A DNA stretch of 64,000 nt from Ulvibacterium sp. (GCF_028285715.1 NZ_JANQOO010000017.1:558001-622000), one strand, 5' to 3'; shown: positions 23,610 to 33,484, numbered from the stretch's first letter. The notes: generated by a model from the letters alone, not told the origin. Program-made: numbers and translations.

Positions 23610-24335
23610 ATGGGCTATCCTATCAATCCTTTTAAGGTTCATTTTTTGACAAGGACGATATTTGCATGTAAAAGTTCTTTGGTGACACCACCTCTTTTGC
23701 TTTTTTCCCTTATTCTAATGGCACAGCCTTCCGAGAAAGAAGTTAAAATGACTCTATGGAGAAATGGTACTTTGGCCGATTGGTCGGTAGGTGGGACGGT
23801 TTATTGGGACAAGGAGTTCAAAAAAGGGTTCGCTCTTCTGAATGGACATAAAAACAAGGAATTGTTGCTTCGGTATGATGCTTACTCCGACGAAATTGAA
23901 TATCTGGATGATGAAGATAAGCGTATGCTATTTCAAAGAAGTGAGTACATGGGAGCAATTATCGATTCCATTACATATCGCTATATAGACTATTTGGATG
24001 GGGGCGAGAAAAAATCCGGATTCTTTAACCCCTTGAATGAGGGGGAAACCATTTTATATCTGCGAAATACAAAAACCATTTTTTATAAGGCCCCCGAAAA
24101 TGGTTATGAATCTTTTATACCTCCTAAATTCATACAGAATACCTCTTATTATCTAAAACGAAAGGACAGGCCTGCAATGCCCCTGAATGATTTAAGCAAG
24201 AAGGAAATATTTGCCGTGCTATGGGAGCACTATGCCGACCTTCGCACATATGCAAGGGAAAACAAATTGCGAATGCGTACCGTGGAAGAGGTTATTCAAG
24301 TTCTTAACTATTACGACTCCCTGCCCCAAAAATAA
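23610..24335 (+). CDS. Hypothetical secreted protein
   Basis: About 241 residues from the ATG at 23610; a GTG two codons earlier is possible. The N-terminus has a hydrophobic stretch ending Leu-Met-Ala-Gln, consistent with a signal peptide with a long n-region. The mature part is mixed beta/charged with Tyr-Trp-Asp and several Tyr-rich strands, and the last 40 residues look helical. I do not recognise a domain. It follows mscS by 38 bp and may be read with it. It is convergent with tsaB. Confidence 0.65.
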   Translation: MGYPINPFKVHFLTRTIFACKSSLVTPPLLLFSLILMAQPSEKEVKMTLWRNGTLADWSVGGTVYWDKEFKKGFALLNGHKNKELLLRYDAYSDEIEYLDDEDKRMLFQRSEYMGAIIDSITYRYIDYLDGGEKKSGFFNPLNEGETILYLRNTKTIFYKAPENGYESFIPPKFIQNTSYYLKRKDRPAMPLNDLSKKEIFAVLWEHYADLRTYARENKLRMRTVEEVIQVLNYYDSLPQK

Positions 24336-24336
24336 G

Positions 24337-24353
24337 GAAAATGCCTCATTTTC
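24337..24353. terminator. Possible weak hairpin between convergent genes
   Basis: GAAAATG and CATTTTC form a 7-bp stem with a 3-nt loop between the hypothetical gene and tsaB. There is no T-tract, so terminator activity is uncertain. Confidence 0.25.
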
Positions 24354-24369
24354 AAACCATTTTGGAACC

Positions 24370-25041
24370 TCAGGACTTTCCTTTTGTTATGAAGTCCTTT
24401 AAATAATAGGGTTCAAAATAGGCCACATCCTCAAAATCGGATTTTTGGTACTTTAAAAAGGAAAGTTTGCCCATTTCCTTTGCGGATGGGATTACATCAT
24501 CCATGAATTCAAAATTAGGATGCTTAAGAATCTCATGGCATTTCCGGGCCCCGGGACCTAATAGTAGGGTTTTGCCGGCTTCTGCGTATTTGAAAAACGA
24601 ATTCTCGGTGATGATTTCAGCTTTTGTTTCCCTAACTTGATTGAATTTTGAATCGAAAACCGCAGAATACACCTCCATCCGTCGGGCATCCAAAACCGGA
24701 ATACTAAAGTCCGATGTCCCCGCTTTTATTTGATGCGCCATACTTTCCAATGTCGCGATTGAAATTAAGGGAATGTCCAAGGCGAAACACAGGCCTTTTG
24801 CCGCGGAGACCCCAATCCTTAAACCTGTATACGAACCTGGACCTTTACTTACGGCTATAGCGTCCAAATCAGAAAACGACAGGGAAGCCATATCCAGGGC
24901 TTTCTTTATGAAGACATGCAGTTGTTCTGAATGTGAATAATTGGGTGTGTTATCCTCTATAAGTGCAAGAATATTGCCATTTTTTCCTATGCTTACCGAA
25001 CAATTGGTCGTCGCCGTTTCCAAATTTAGGATTACTGCCAT
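24370..25041 (-). CDS. tsaB: tRNA threonylcarbamoyladenosine biosynthesis protein TsaB
   Basis: About 223 residues from the ATG at 25041; a GTG three codons earlier is less likely. ASKHA-fold protein of the TsaB/YeaZ family with the opening Leu-Asn-Leu-Glu-Thr-Ala-Thr and the central Gly-Pro-Gly-Ser-Tyr-Thr-Gly-Leu-Arg-Ile-Gly motif. TsaB dimerises with TsaD and works with TsaE and TsaC to make t6A37 on tRNAs reading ANN codons. It lies downstream of the efflux operon but behind a strong terminator, so it probably has its own promoter. Confidence 0.93.
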   Translation of the reverse strand: MAVILNLETATTNCSVSIGKNGNILALIEDNTPNYSHSEQLHVFIKKALDMASLSFSDLDAIAVSKGPGSYTGLRIGVSAAKGLCFALDIPLISIATLESMAHQIKAGTSDFSIPVLDARRMEVYSAVFDSKFNQVRETKAEIITENSFFKYAEAGKTLLLGPGARKCHEILKHPNFEFMDDVIPSAKEMGKLSFLKYQKSDFEDVAYFEPYYLKDFITKGKS

Positions 25042-25065
25042 AACGGGCACAAAGATAGGTTGATT

Positions 25066-25112
25066 TCTAAAAAAGACCCGCCGAGTTTTAAAAACCTGGC
25101 GGGTCCTATTTT
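25066..25112 (-). terminator. Terminator of the export operon
   Basis: GGACCCGCC/GGCGGGTC form an 8-bp stem (25105-25098 with 25082-25075) followed on the minus strand by a T6 run. A T-rich stretch on the other side could make it bidirectional. Confidence 0.85.
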
Positions 25113-25128
25113 TTTTAAACCACCCTAT

Positions 25129-26499
25129 CTATTCCAAGGCAATTGGAATCCCGAAATAGAACTCCAGCACCTTTAACCTAAAAATATAATCGTATTTGGA
25201 ACGGATTACAGTTGCGGCAGCATCATCTACCCTGGCTTGTGCCTGCCCAAAGTCAAAAGCGTTCATGAGCCCCACATCATAGCGCTCCTTGGCATATACA
25301 TAGGCCAAACGCCTGGCATCCAATGTTTTTTGGGCTGCTTCGTAGACCTTGAAAAAATTGGAGACATCCACATAGGCTTGGTTTATATCGGTCTCTAGAT
25401 TCAATTTATCCTGTTCCAGTTGTAATTTGTTGCGCTCCAGATTTATTTTGGACCGTTTCACATTATTTCGGGTCGCCCAACCATTAAACACCGGGATATT
25501 CATTTGAAAACCATAGGAAATCCCATCATTTAACCATAGCTGATCTATGAAATCCGCCCTAAAGGCAATGGGGGGATTGTTGACAGGGTCTACGGGATCC
25601 GGAATAGTCTGGAACTGATTGGTGTAAAAAGTATTATAGTTGAAAAAAGCATCTATCGTGGGATAATTGGCCCCTTTGGCAATCTGTAGATCTTTCTCAG
25701 CCAATTCTACGTTGGCCTCGGAAAACTTAATATCATTACGAAAAGTTAGGGCCTTGTCAAAAATAACCTTTGCCGAATTGTTCAAGATATCCGAAGGTGG
25801 AATATCGAACTCTTCATCGGCCACATCAAAATTCTCATAATCCGTAATCTGGAGCAATTGCGCCAGTGCAATACGGGACAAAAGTACTTGGTTTTCCCCA
25901 TTTACAATCTGTTGCTCCTGAGAGGCCGCCGTTGCCTCAATCTCCAATAAATCCCCTCGGGGAAGTACTCCGGATTCTACCAATTCATTAGTCCGCTTAA
26001 CGTCTTGTTCCGTTACCGCATACTGGGCCCTAAAGACTTTTAGAGACTCTTTATTGGAAATGACCTGTAAATAAGAATTTGCTACGTTGAGACGGATATC
26101 GTCCTTTAAATCGTCCAAACGATACTGGTTGGCCAGGGTATTCAGTTTGGCTCGGTTTAACTGATGGATGTTCCTTAGACCATCAAAAATCCGCATACCA
26201 CTACTTATACCGGCTGAAGTCGAAAAAATTTGCCCGGGCTCTATAATGTTGGTGTTCGGGTTGGTAACCAAACCGGATCGTTCACTTACACTGGCATTAC
26301 TATTAAGAGTTGGTAGGAAGGCCCCCAAGGCATCCGACTTGTCGATTACGGCATTTTCCAAATCCAGTTCAAACTGTTCAACACTTAGGTTATTATCCAA
26401 GGCATAGGTAACACATTCTTCCAAGGTCCATTTTCTCTGTTGGGCGTTGGTAATACCTATTGAAAATAGAATGAGTACAGCAATTGCAAATGGTTTCAT
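25129..26499 (-). CDS. TolC-family outer membrane efflux protein
   Basis: 456 residues with a signal peptide ending Thr-Asn-Ala-Gln and the two OEP repeats typical of TolC (long alpha-barrel helices with short beta strands). Conserved opening Trp-Thr-Leu-Glu-Glu-Cys-Val-x-Tyr-Ala-Leu-Asp-Asn-Asn and Asn-Ile-Pro-Val-Phe-Asn-Gly-Trp in the second half. It provides the exit duct for the ABC-type exporter encoded upstream and is the last gene of that operon, 27 bp after the adaptor. Confidence 0.93.
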   Translation of the reverse strand: MKPFAIAVLILFSIGITNAQQRKWTLEECVTYALDNNLSVEQFELDLENAVIDKSDALGAFLPTLNSNASVSERSGLVTNPNTNIIEPGQIFSTSAGISSGMRIFDGLRNIHQLNRAKLNTLANQYRLDDLKDDIRLNVANSYLQVISNKESLKVFRAQYAVTEQDVKRTNELVESGVLPRGDLLEIEATAASQEQQIVNGENQVLLSRIALAQLLQITDYENFDVADEEFDIPPSDILNNSAKVIFDKALTFRNDIKFSEANVELAEKDLQIAKGANYPTIDAFFNYNTFYTNQFQTIPDPVDPVNNPPIAFRADFIDQLWLNDGISYGFQMNIPVFNGWATRNNVKRSKINLERNKLQLEQDKLNLETDINQAYVDVSNFFKVYEAAQKTLDARRLAYVYAKERYDVGLMNAFDFGQAQARVDDAAATVIRSKYDYIFRLKVLEFYFGIPIALE

Positions 26500-26526
26500 G
26501 TATTCTTTTTTTGATTGATGTTGTTC

Positions 26527-27672
26527 TTATTCTGACTCGGTGTTTTCCTCCTCATCATCTTCTTCTTCACCTTTCTTTATGGGCTCGGTTTTGTTCCACT
26601 CCTTCACTTTATCTTCCATGGATAGTCCGGAGACTATCTCTACGTTTACTCCATCGGAAATACCAATTTCAATATCCTTGCGCTCAAATTGCTGTTCCCC
26701 GGTCTCTACTTCCACATAGGGTTCATCCGTCTTTTTATCAAATTGAAGTAAGGCTTCCGGAATTACCATTACACTATCCTTTTTTTCCAGTACCAAGGAG
26801 GCATTGGCACTATAACCCGCCCGTATCATGAAATCATCGGGCACCTGAACATCACCCTCGATCTTAAACTGTACCGCCCCGGTCTCCTCTATTCCCTTGG
26901 GCGCAATGAACCGTAGTTCTGCATCGAGTTCTTTGTCCTCAATGGCTCCCAAACTAATCTTTAAGGGCATGCCCAGCTCTAATTTGGCAACTTCCCCCTC
27001 ATCAACCTTTCCCTCAAAGATCATTTTGCTTAAATCAGCTATGGTGGCAATAGTAGTCCCATCATTAAAGTTGTTACTCTGAATTACTTGAACACCCTCT
27101 TCAACGGGAATCTCCAGAATCGTCCCAGTAACCGTGGCCCGTATATCCGTATTGGCGCTGGCAGATCCCCCGGCCGAACCGATACGGATAATCCGATAAT
27201 CCGCCTTGGCATTATCCAGTTCCTGAACGGCTTGGTCATATTGTAACTGCAGGTTGTTGAAGTCCTGATTCGATATCACCCCCCTGTCGTACAATTTCTT
27301 ATTCCTGTCATACTCGATGGTGGTATTTTTAAGGGCTATTTCCGCATTTCGGACCCGCCCTTGAGCCTGATTCAAAGACTGTTCGTTAGGTACCACCTTA
27401 ATGACGGCGATCAAATCCCCCGCCTTTACATCCGCTCCCTCTTCCATAAATATCCTGTCGATAATACCAGTAATTTGGGGTTTTATTTCAACTTCGTCTT
27501 CTGGCACCACCTTTCCCGTGGCCACTGTTTTTTTCTCGATATTGGCAATAAAAGGGGTTTTTGTTTCATATTCTATGGCCGATTTGCTATTGGATTTGAT
27601 AAAAAAAGCCGCAGCCCAAAGTGCGCCTAGTACCAAAACACCGATAAGTATATACTTTACAATCTTGTTCAT
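26527..27672 (-). CDS. Periplasmic adaptor subunit (MacA/HlyD family), copy 1
   Basis: 381 residues: one N-terminal membrane anchor, a biotinyl-lipoyl-like domain (Val-Ala-Thr-Gly-Lys-Val-Val-Pro), an alpha-hairpin (about 95-155) and beta-barrel and membrane-proximal domains. A glutamate-rich tail ends the protein. It bridges inner-membrane permeases to TolC. It is clearly paralogous to the adaptor at 31023-32135; both carry Gln-Val-Ile-x-Ser-Asn-Asn-Phe-Asn and Lys-Met-Ile-Phe-Glu-Gly-Lys-Val-Asp-Glu. Confidence 0.93.
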   Translation of the reverse strand: MNKIVKYILIGVLVLGALWAAAFFIKSNSKSAIEYETKTPFIANIEKKTVATGKVVPEDEVEIKPQITGIIDRIFMEEGADVKAGDLIAVIKVVPNEQSLNQAQGRVRNAEIALKNTTIEYDRNKKLYDRGVISNQDFNNLQLQYDQAVQELDNAKADYRIIRIGSAGGSASANTDIRATVTGTILEIPVEEGVQVIQSNNFNDGTTIATIADLSKMIFEGKVDEGEVAKLELGMPLKISLGAIEDKELDAELRFIAPKGIEETGAVQFKIEGDVQVPDDFMIRAGYSANASLVLEKKDSVMVIPEALLQFDKKTDEPYVEVETGEQQFERKDIEIGISDGVNVEIVSGLSMEDKVKEWNKTEPIKKGEEEDDEEENTESE

Positions 27673-27729
27673 TTTATACGTGTTTATTATCCGTTGGTTG
27701 TATTTTTCTAAACTTTGTTACACTACTTT

Positions 27730-28992
27730 CTATTCCTCCCTCAGCGCATCTATAGGCTTTATGCTTACGGCCCGCTGGGCAGGTATTAAACCGATCAATG
27801 TGCCCAATATGACCATTATGGCCAAAGCTCCCAATACATAAGGGATGGGAACCGTCGGGTTGGTATAGGGAAAATCTATATTCTGGGTAAAACCATTGAT
27901 TAGGCTTAGTGTAGCTGCTCCCAAGATAATGCCCATGATTCCGGCTATCATGGTCAAAAAAACGGACTCCAAAATAATCTGTGACCTCACTTCTTGGGGA
28001 GTCGCCCCCAAGGCTCTTCGTACGCCAAGTTCCTTGGTACGTTCCTTAACTGAAATCAATAGGATGTTACCTATGCCGATAACACCTGCCAAGATGGTGG
28101 CTATGCCAACAATTAGGGACAAAAAGGTAATCCCCTTGGAAAAGCCGATAATCCGGTTAAAAGCCTCTCCCAGATTAAATGACCCAAATGCCCTTTCATC
28201 ATCCGGGTGGACCCTATGGATATTCCGTAAAAGTGCCTTGATGTTTTCTTCTACCTTTACCACATCCACATCATCATGGGCCGCTATGGAAAACCATCCT
28301 ACATTATCCCCAGTGTTGTATAATTTTCTGTACGTGGTAAAGGGAATAAAAATATCCCCATCCCCACCAAAACCACCACTGGGATCAAATTTATGGACGC
28401 CAATGACCTGAAAATAAACATCGTCGATTTTGATGTAGCCACCAATGGGATCCTCATCTTTTTCGAACAATTCCTGTTGGGTACGTTCGCCGATCACGGC
28501 AACTTTTCTCGCTTGATCAATATCCTCATCATTTACAAAACGGCCACCATCGTATATTTTTTTTGGAGCTATTTTTGTAAATACTGGAAAATCCCCAAAT
28601 ACCGGATAACTACCGGATTTATTACCTCGACCTATACTGGCGGGGGATGACCCAAAAAAACCTTTGACATTTCTGGGGGCAATATATTGGAGTTCGGGAA
28701 TCCTGTTTTCCATCATCGCGGCATCTTCCAGCTTTAATTGTAATTGCCTGCCCGTTTTAAATCCGTCATGGGGTATACTTGTGCTTTGCGCCCAAACGAA
28801 CATGCTATTTCTCGCAATACTTTCGAACATACTTTCAAAACCATTGTCCATTCCCTTGGCCGCACCGGAAAGGGCTATATAGATAAAAATACCCCACAAC
28901 ACACCTATTACGGTAATAACGGTACGTACCTTGTTTTTGCTTATAGAACCAAAAATCTCCTGCCAAGTATTTCTATCGAATAAAAATCTCAT
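27730..28992 (-). CDS. MacB-like ABC transporter permease, type A, copy 1
   Basis: 420 residues with the MacB layout: helix 1, a large periplasmic MacB_PCD domain (about 50-250), then three FtsX helices. The cytoplasmic coupling motif Val-Lys-Glu-Arg-Thr-Lys-Glu-Leu-Gly-Val-Arg-Arg-Ala-Leu-Gly is present. There is no ATPase domain fused; the separate ATPase at 30216-30917 must energise it. It starts 1 bp after the stop of the type B permease, so the two are probably made together and may form a heterodimer. Such systems export peptides, lipoproteins or antibiotics. Confidence 0.92.
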   Translation of the reverse strand: MRFLFDRNTWQEIFGSISKNKVRTVITVIGVLWGIFIYIALSGAAKGMDNGFESMFESIARNSMFVWAQSTSIPHDGFKTGRQLQLKLEDAAMMENRIPELQYIAPRNVKGFFGSSPASIGRGNKSGSYPVFGDFPVFTKIAPKKIYDGGRFVNDEDIDQARKVAVIGERTQQELFEKDEDPIGGYIKIDDVYFQVIGVHKFDPSGGFGGDGDIFIPFTTYRKLYNTGDNVGWFSIAAHDDVDVVKVEENIKALLRNIHRVHPDDERAFGSFNLGEAFNRIIGFSKGITFLSLIVGIATILAGVIGIGNILLISVKERTKELGVRRALGATPQEVRSQIILESVFLTMIAGIMGIILGAATLSLINGFTQNIDFPYTNPTVPIPYVLGALAIMVILGTLIGLIPAQRAVSIKPIDALREE

Positions 28993-28993
28993 A

Positions 28994-30223
28994 TCAATCG
29001 TCCCTTAATGCTACAATGGGTTTGATACTTGCCGCCCGTCTTGCCGGTACATAACCGGCAACGGCCCCAAAAATTATCAGGACTATGGTTGCGATGACGG
29101 CCATGGTCAAATCTATATAGGGATTGGTAATGAAAAAGTCCTTTAGTTTTTCCCCAAATGAACTCAACACAGCTATCCCGATCAACATGCCTATAAACCC
29201 GGAAATGGTGGTAATGAAGACGGACTCCAACAAAATGGTCCCAATAACGGCTTTGGGGGTTGCACCAAGCGCTTTTCGAATACCCAGTTCCTTGGTCCGT
29301 TCCTTGACTACAAAAACCATGATGTTGCTGATTCCTATGATACCTGCTATAATGGTCCCGAAGGCAACAAATCCCACAATAATTTGGAGTACACGGGCAA
29401 ATTGCTGGTTCTGCTTTAATTGATCGGCCACATTGCGAATAAAAATCCCGTTTTGATCTTTTGGGTTTATAAACTTCTTTTCCCGAATAAAACTGTTAAG
29501 ACTACGTTCAAATGCCATTGCCCCCGCATACCCTATTTCTGGCTTAAACCCTACGATTATTTGGTCTATCTCATCCGTATTTTTTTCAATAAGCTGCCTT
29601 GTTGTATAGGGCATATAAATGATGCGTTCCTCATTATCCCCACCATCGTCCTGGAAAACGCCGACTACCTTGAACGCGCTCCCCCTAATATCTATATATT
29701 TTCCAATCGAGTTTTTTGCCCCAAACAAATCCCTTTCAACAAGACGACCAATAACCGCGTACTTGGTCTTATCCGCTATATCATTTTTGTTCAAAAACCT
29801 CCCTTTCATCATAATGGTCTTCTCGGCATATTGATGGGAAGAAGCTACTGCCTGGGTGGTGTAACTATTGGATTCCTCCTTATACTTCACCGTGTCCTGT
29901 CTGGAAATTCTTGGGGTGGTATAGTCCAGGAAAAGGGCAAAATTCTTTTCTATGTCCGCAAGGTCACTATTATCAAATTCAATTTGCCTATTGGATTTGT
30001 ATCCCTTGTAGGGCATGGTTGTCCTCCCGCGAAAAACATAGAAAACATTAGTGGCATCATCCGCGAAAAACTCGTTGAAGGTATTGATCAGCCCATTACC
30101 AAAACCAAAAAGGATAACAAAAATGAGAATCCCCAAAGCAACCGTAAAGCCGGACAGAAAAGTCCTCAGCTTATTCTTTTGGATCGTTTCAAAGATCTCT
30201 TTCCAATTGTCCCTACTAAACAT
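28994..30223 (-). CDS. MacB-like ABC transporter permease, type B, copy 1
   Basis: 409 residues, same fold as its neighbour (helix 1, MacB_PCD, three FtsX helices; Val-Lys-Glu-Arg-Thr-Lys-Glu-Leu-Gly-Ile-Arg-Lys-Ala-Leu-Gly). The N-terminus Lys-Asn-Lys-Leu-Arg-Thr-Phe-Leu-x-Gly matches the type B copy at 33504-34748 better than the type A permeases. Its start overlaps the end of the ATPase gene by 8 bp, indicating translational coupling with the ATPase. Confidence 0.92.
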   Translation of the reverse strand: MFSRDNWKEIFETIQKNKLRTFLSGFTVALGILIFVILFGFGNGLINTFNEFFADDATNVFYVFRGRTTMPYKGYKSNRQIEFDNSDLADIEKNFALFLDYTTPRISRQDTVKYKEESNSYTTQAVASSHQYAEKTIMMKGRFLNKNDIADKTKYAVIGRLVERDLFGAKNSIGKYIDIRGSAFKVVGVFQDDGGDNEERIIYMPYTTRQLIEKNTDEIDQIIVGFKPEIGYAGAMAFERSLNSFIREKKFINPKDQNGIFIRNVADQLKQNQQFARVLQIIVGFVAFGTIIAGIIGISNIMVFVVKERTKELGIRKALGATPKAVIGTILLESVFITTISGFIGMLIGIAVLSSFGEKLKDFFITNPYIDLTMAVIATIVLIIFGAVAGYVPARRAASIKPIVALRDD

Positions 30224-30917
30224 ATTCCGAAGCTCTTACCTGCTTTACCTTTTCGTCCTTTACGATAATACCATCCTTTAAATGTACAATCCGCTTACAC
30301 ATATGTGCGATATCCTCTTCGTGTGTGACCACGAGAATAGTATTTCCTTGATCGTTTATTTTCTGAATAAGATCCATAACCTCATAGGATGTTGTACTAT
30401 CCAAAGCTCCTGTAGGCTCATCGGCCAAAAGTACTTTGGGTTCGGCCGCCATGGCCCTGGCAATGGCCACGCGCTGTTTTTGACCCCCCGAAAGCTCATT
30501 GGGCAAGTGGGTGGCCCATTCCTTTAACCCTACTTGACCCAAGTATTTCAATGCCTTTTCCTGTCGTTCCTTCCTACCCATCTTTTGGTAATATAGGGGA
30601 AGGGCCACATTTTCCATGGCGTTTTTATAGTTGATCAAGTTGAAGGACTGGAACACAAAACCTAAAAATTTGTTTCGGTATTTTGCTGCCTTGGTTTCGT
30701 TTAAGTCTTTTATAGGTACCCCATCCAAGGTATATTCCCCGGAATTTGCCTCGTCCAACATGCCCAAGATATTGAGAAGTGTAGATTTTCCCGATCCAGA
30801 AGAACCCATAATCGCTACAAGTTCACCTTCTTTTACCGAGAAATTAATTCCCTTTAAGACGTGCAGGGAATTGCTCCCCATTTTATACGATTTATGAAGA
30901 TCCTTGATTTCAATCAT
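30216..30917 (-). CDS. ABC transporter ATP-binding protein (MacB/LolD type)
   Basis: 233 residues, a single nucleotide-binding domain. Walker A Gly-Ser-Ser-Gly-Ser-Gly-Lys-Ser-Thr at 38-46, signature Leu-Ser-Gly-Gly-Gln at 142-146, Walker B Leu-Leu-Ala-Asp-Glu-Pro near 163-168 and the switch His199. It sits in the middle of the operon between the two permease-permease-adaptor cassettes and is the only ATPase there. It may therefore drive both permease pairs. Confidence 0.95.
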   Translation of the reverse strand: MIEIKDLHKSYKMGSNSLHVLKGINFSVKEGELVAIMGSSGSGKSTLLNILGMLDEANSGEYTLDGVPIKDLNETKAAKYRNKFLGFVFQSFNLINYKNAMENVALPLYYQKMGRKERQEKALKYLGQVGLKEWATHLPNELSGGQKQRVAIARAMAAEPKVLLADEPTGALDSTTSYEVMDLIQKINDQGNTILVVTHEEDIAHMCKRIVHLKDGIIVKDEKVKQVRASEYV

Positions 30918-31022
30918 GGTGGTTATATTAGTGATTTTTGGGTGGAAAGTTCTTCACCGGTAATGAGACTGGCAAATTGTTAAAATGTTACAAGAGAGGT
31001 TCAAAATATTATGTTAAAAAAA

Positions 31023-32135
31023 CTAGTTTACGCCCTCGTCAGGCTCCACTTTGTTCCAAACCTTGATTTTATCATTTTCAGCGACGCCGGACTTGACCTC
31101 AACAAAAATTCCATCACTTATTCCGAGTTCAATATCCTTGCGTTCAAATTTTTGGTCCCCATTTTCAATCTCTACAAAAGGCTTTTTGGTCTCATCGTCA
31201 AATTGTACCAGAGCCTCCTTAATGGCCAATACACTGTCTGCGCGGCCTAGAATTATTGATGCATTGGCACTTAGTCCAGCTCTAATAAATACGGTATCCT
31301 GTTTTTTTAGCGTACCCTTGATTTCAAACTGGATAGCGCCATTCTCCTCATTGCCTTTTGGCGCAATGTAATCCAGCACGGCATCAAAAACAGTATTTTC
31401 AATGGCACCAACGGTTATTTCCAAAGGAAGGTCCTCCTTGATCTTACCGACCTCGGACTCGTCTACCTTTCCTTCAAATATCATTTTTTCCACGTCCGCC
31501 ACAGCGGCTATGGTAGTTCCCTCGTTAAAATTGTTACTTTCTATGACCTGATTCCCCACTTCCACGGGAACCTCCAGGACCATACCACTTACCGTGGACC
31601 GAATTTGGGTATTCGCCACATTTCCATACCCTCTTGAAGTACCGGTTTTAATGATATCGTAATCCTTATTGGCCGCAGCATAGGACTGTTTTGCTTGATC
31701 GTGGGCCACCTCGGCCCTTTCCAAATCCACCTTGGAAATTACCCCCTTATCAAAAAGGCTCTTTTGGCGGGCAAGGTTTCGAATTTGGTCGTCCAGGGCA
31801 ATCTTGGCCGCGTCTATGGCATTTCTTGCATTATTCAAGGCGTTTAGGTTGGGAACCACCTTAATCCGCGCCAGGAGATCTCCTGACTTCACATAATCTC
31901 CCCCCTCTACAAAAATCTCCTCGATAACCCCGGAAATATTAGGCTTTATCAATACCTCCTCCAAAGGAAGGATGCTTCCCGTGGCAACGGCCTTTTTAAT
32001 AATATTCTGCTTGGAAGGCTCTGCTGTTTCATAAATTATGGGGTCCTCGGCATTTTTTTGATATAAGTAATACATGGATCCCCCAAATGTTACGACTATA
32101 AGCAGTAAGATGATTATGGTAACCGACTTTTTCAT
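31023..32135 (-). CDS. Periplasmic adaptor subunit (MacA/HlyD family), copy 2
   Basis: 370 residues with an N-terminal membrane anchor, lipoyl-like domain, alpha-hairpin and beta-barrel, as in the paralogue at 26527-27672. Shared blocks include Gln-Val-Ile-Glu-Ser-Asn-Asn-Phe-Asn-Glu-Gly-Thr-Thr-Ile-Ala and Phe-Glu-Arg-Lys-Asp-Ile-Glu-Leu/Ile-Gly-Ile-Ser-Asp-Gly near the end. It lacks the long glutamate-rich tail of copy 1. It lies downstream of its own permease pair and 105 bp upstream of the ATPase gene. Confidence 0.93.
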   Translation of the reverse strand: MKKSVTIIILLLIVVTFGGSMYYLYQKNAEDPIIYETAEPSKQNIIKKAVATGSILPLEEVLIKPNISGVIEEIFVEGGDYVKSGDLLARIKVVPNLNALNNARNAIDAAKIALDDQIRNLARQKSLFDKGVISKVDLERAEVAHDQAKQSYAAANKDYDIIKTGTSRGYGNVANTQIRSTVSGMVLEVPVEVGNQVIESNNFNEGTTIAAVADVEKMIFEGKVDESEVGKIKEDLPLEITVGAIENTVFDAVLDYIAPKGNEENGAIQFEIKGTLKKQDTVFIRAGLSANASIILGRADSVLAIKEALVQFDDETKKPFVEIENGDQKFERKDIELGISDGIFVEVKSGVAENDKIKVWNKVEPDEGVN

Positions 32136-32181
32136 TTCCTGTCTCGTTTTGGTTTTATGATTTGATTGATGTTTCTATTTA

Positions 32182-33441
32182 TTATTCTGTTCTTAACGCA
32201 TCTATAGGTCTCACCTTAATGGCACTCTGTGCCGGGATGAAGCCTGCCAGAAGACCGGAGATAATCAATATGACCAGAGCGCCGACCACTACGCCAAGGC
32301 TCACGCTGGGATTAAGGAACATATCCACAGGGCCATTGGCATCCAATAGCGCGTTGACCCCATAAATAAACAAGGCGCCAAAGCTAATTCCAGCCATCCC
32401 GGAAATGAGGGTAAGAAAAATGGACTCCATCAATATTTGTTTCTTGATGGACCATGGATCTTCTCCTAGGGCCCTACGTATGCCAATTTCCTTGGTCCGT
32501 TCCTTGACGACGATCAACATGATGTTACTTACTCCTATTATACCGGATAGCAACACTAGGATTCCAACAAAATAGGCGATGAATCCCATGGCCCCAAAAA
32601 GGCTTTCTACCCTATTGTATTGCTCATAAAGATCAAAATAGCCAATGGCCCTATCGTCCTCCGGATGTACTTTGCGTTTCTCCTTTACCGTTTTTATAAT
32701 ACTTTCCTTTAAATTGGAAATGGAGTGACCGTCTTGTGCGGTTATGGCCATCCATCCTACATCATTACCACGATTAAAGGCCTGGGAAAAGGTGGTGAAG
32801 GGTACAAATATCTCCTTTTGGGCCTCTTCGCCATCCCCATCGTTGCTATTTTTCTTGTATGTGCCTACTACCATGAAATTTACACCCTGAATTTTAATAT
32901 AGGTCCCAAGCACTTTCTCATCCTTATCGTATAAATCGTTCTTTACCCCGCTACCAATAATGGCAATCTTTCGTTTCTCACTAATATCGTTCTGATTTAG
33001 AAATCGACCAGACGTTACGGTCATGGGGTCCTGGTTTATAATCTCCGGATAATCGCCGTACACATTATAAGCCCCAGTTTTAAGTCCTCGTACCACATTG
33101 CTCCCCCCTCTAAAACCACTCAATCGGTTCCTGGGCGAAATGAACCTAAGATGGGGAATATTGTCCCTGAGGGTCTGTACGTCGTCTAACTTAAATTCAA
33201 AACTTCTTCCTTTTGGTAGGCCTTGATACGATTTAGTGGTACTACGGGTCCACATGAACATGGTATTTGTGGCAATATCCCCAAAATCTGCCTTTATCCC
33301 ATTTTCGAGACCCTTACCTGCTGCTAAAAGAATAATCAAAATAAGGATACCCCAGAATACACCAAACGCCGTTAGTACGGTCCTAAACCAATTGCTGGTG
33401 AGCACCTCCAAAATTTCTTTCCAACGATCTCTGTTAAACAT
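32182..33441 (-). CDS. MacB-like ABC transporter permease, type A, copy 2
   Basis: 419 residues, MacB_PCD plus FtsX helices with the coupling motif Val-Lys-Glu-Arg-Thr-Lys-Glu-Ile-Gly-Ile-Arg-Arg-Ala-Leu-Gly-Glu. Length, position and motifs make it the counterpart of 27730-28992; both retain Gly-Arg-Phe-x-Asn-x-x-Asp-Ile/Asp and a similar periplasmic domain. No ATPase is fused. It follows the type B permease by 62 bp, a gap that holds a CAAAACC heptamer repeat. Confidence 0.92.
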   Translation of the reverse strand: MFNRDRWKEILEVLTSNWFRTVLTAFGVFWGILILIILLAAGKGLENGIKADFGDIATNTMFMWTRSTTKSYQGLPKGRSFEFKLDDVQTLRDNIPHLRFISPRNRLSGFRGGSNVVRGLKTGAYNVYGDYPEIINQDPMTVTSGRFLNQNDISEKRKIAIIGSGVKNDLYDKDEKVLGTYIKIQGVNFMVVGTYKKNSNDGDGEEAQKEIFVPFTTFSQAFNRGNDVGWMAITAQDGHSISNLKESIIKTVKEKRKVHPEDDRAIGYFDLYEQYNRVESLFGAMGFIAYFVGILVLLSGIIGVSNIMLIVVKERTKEIGIRRALGEDPWSIKKQILMESIFLTLISGMAGISFGALFIYGVNALLDANGPVDMFLNPSVSLGVVVGALVILIISGLLAGFIPAQSAIKVRPIDALRTE

Positions 33442-33460
33442 GGTTCACTCTGTAAAATTC

Positions 33461-33484
33461 CAAAACTCAAAACCCAAAACCCAA
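33461..33484. repeat. Heptamer microrepeat between two permease genes
   Basis: CAAAACT followed by two CAAAACC units and a partial fourth. Same period of 7 as the repeat at 13727-13761 but a different sequence. Confidence 0.7.

Noticed and set aside
29420..30268. 282-codon plus-strand ORF opposite a permease gene
   Set aside because: Antisense to a clear MacB-like permease; its composition is that of a complement of membrane-helix codons and no domain is visible.
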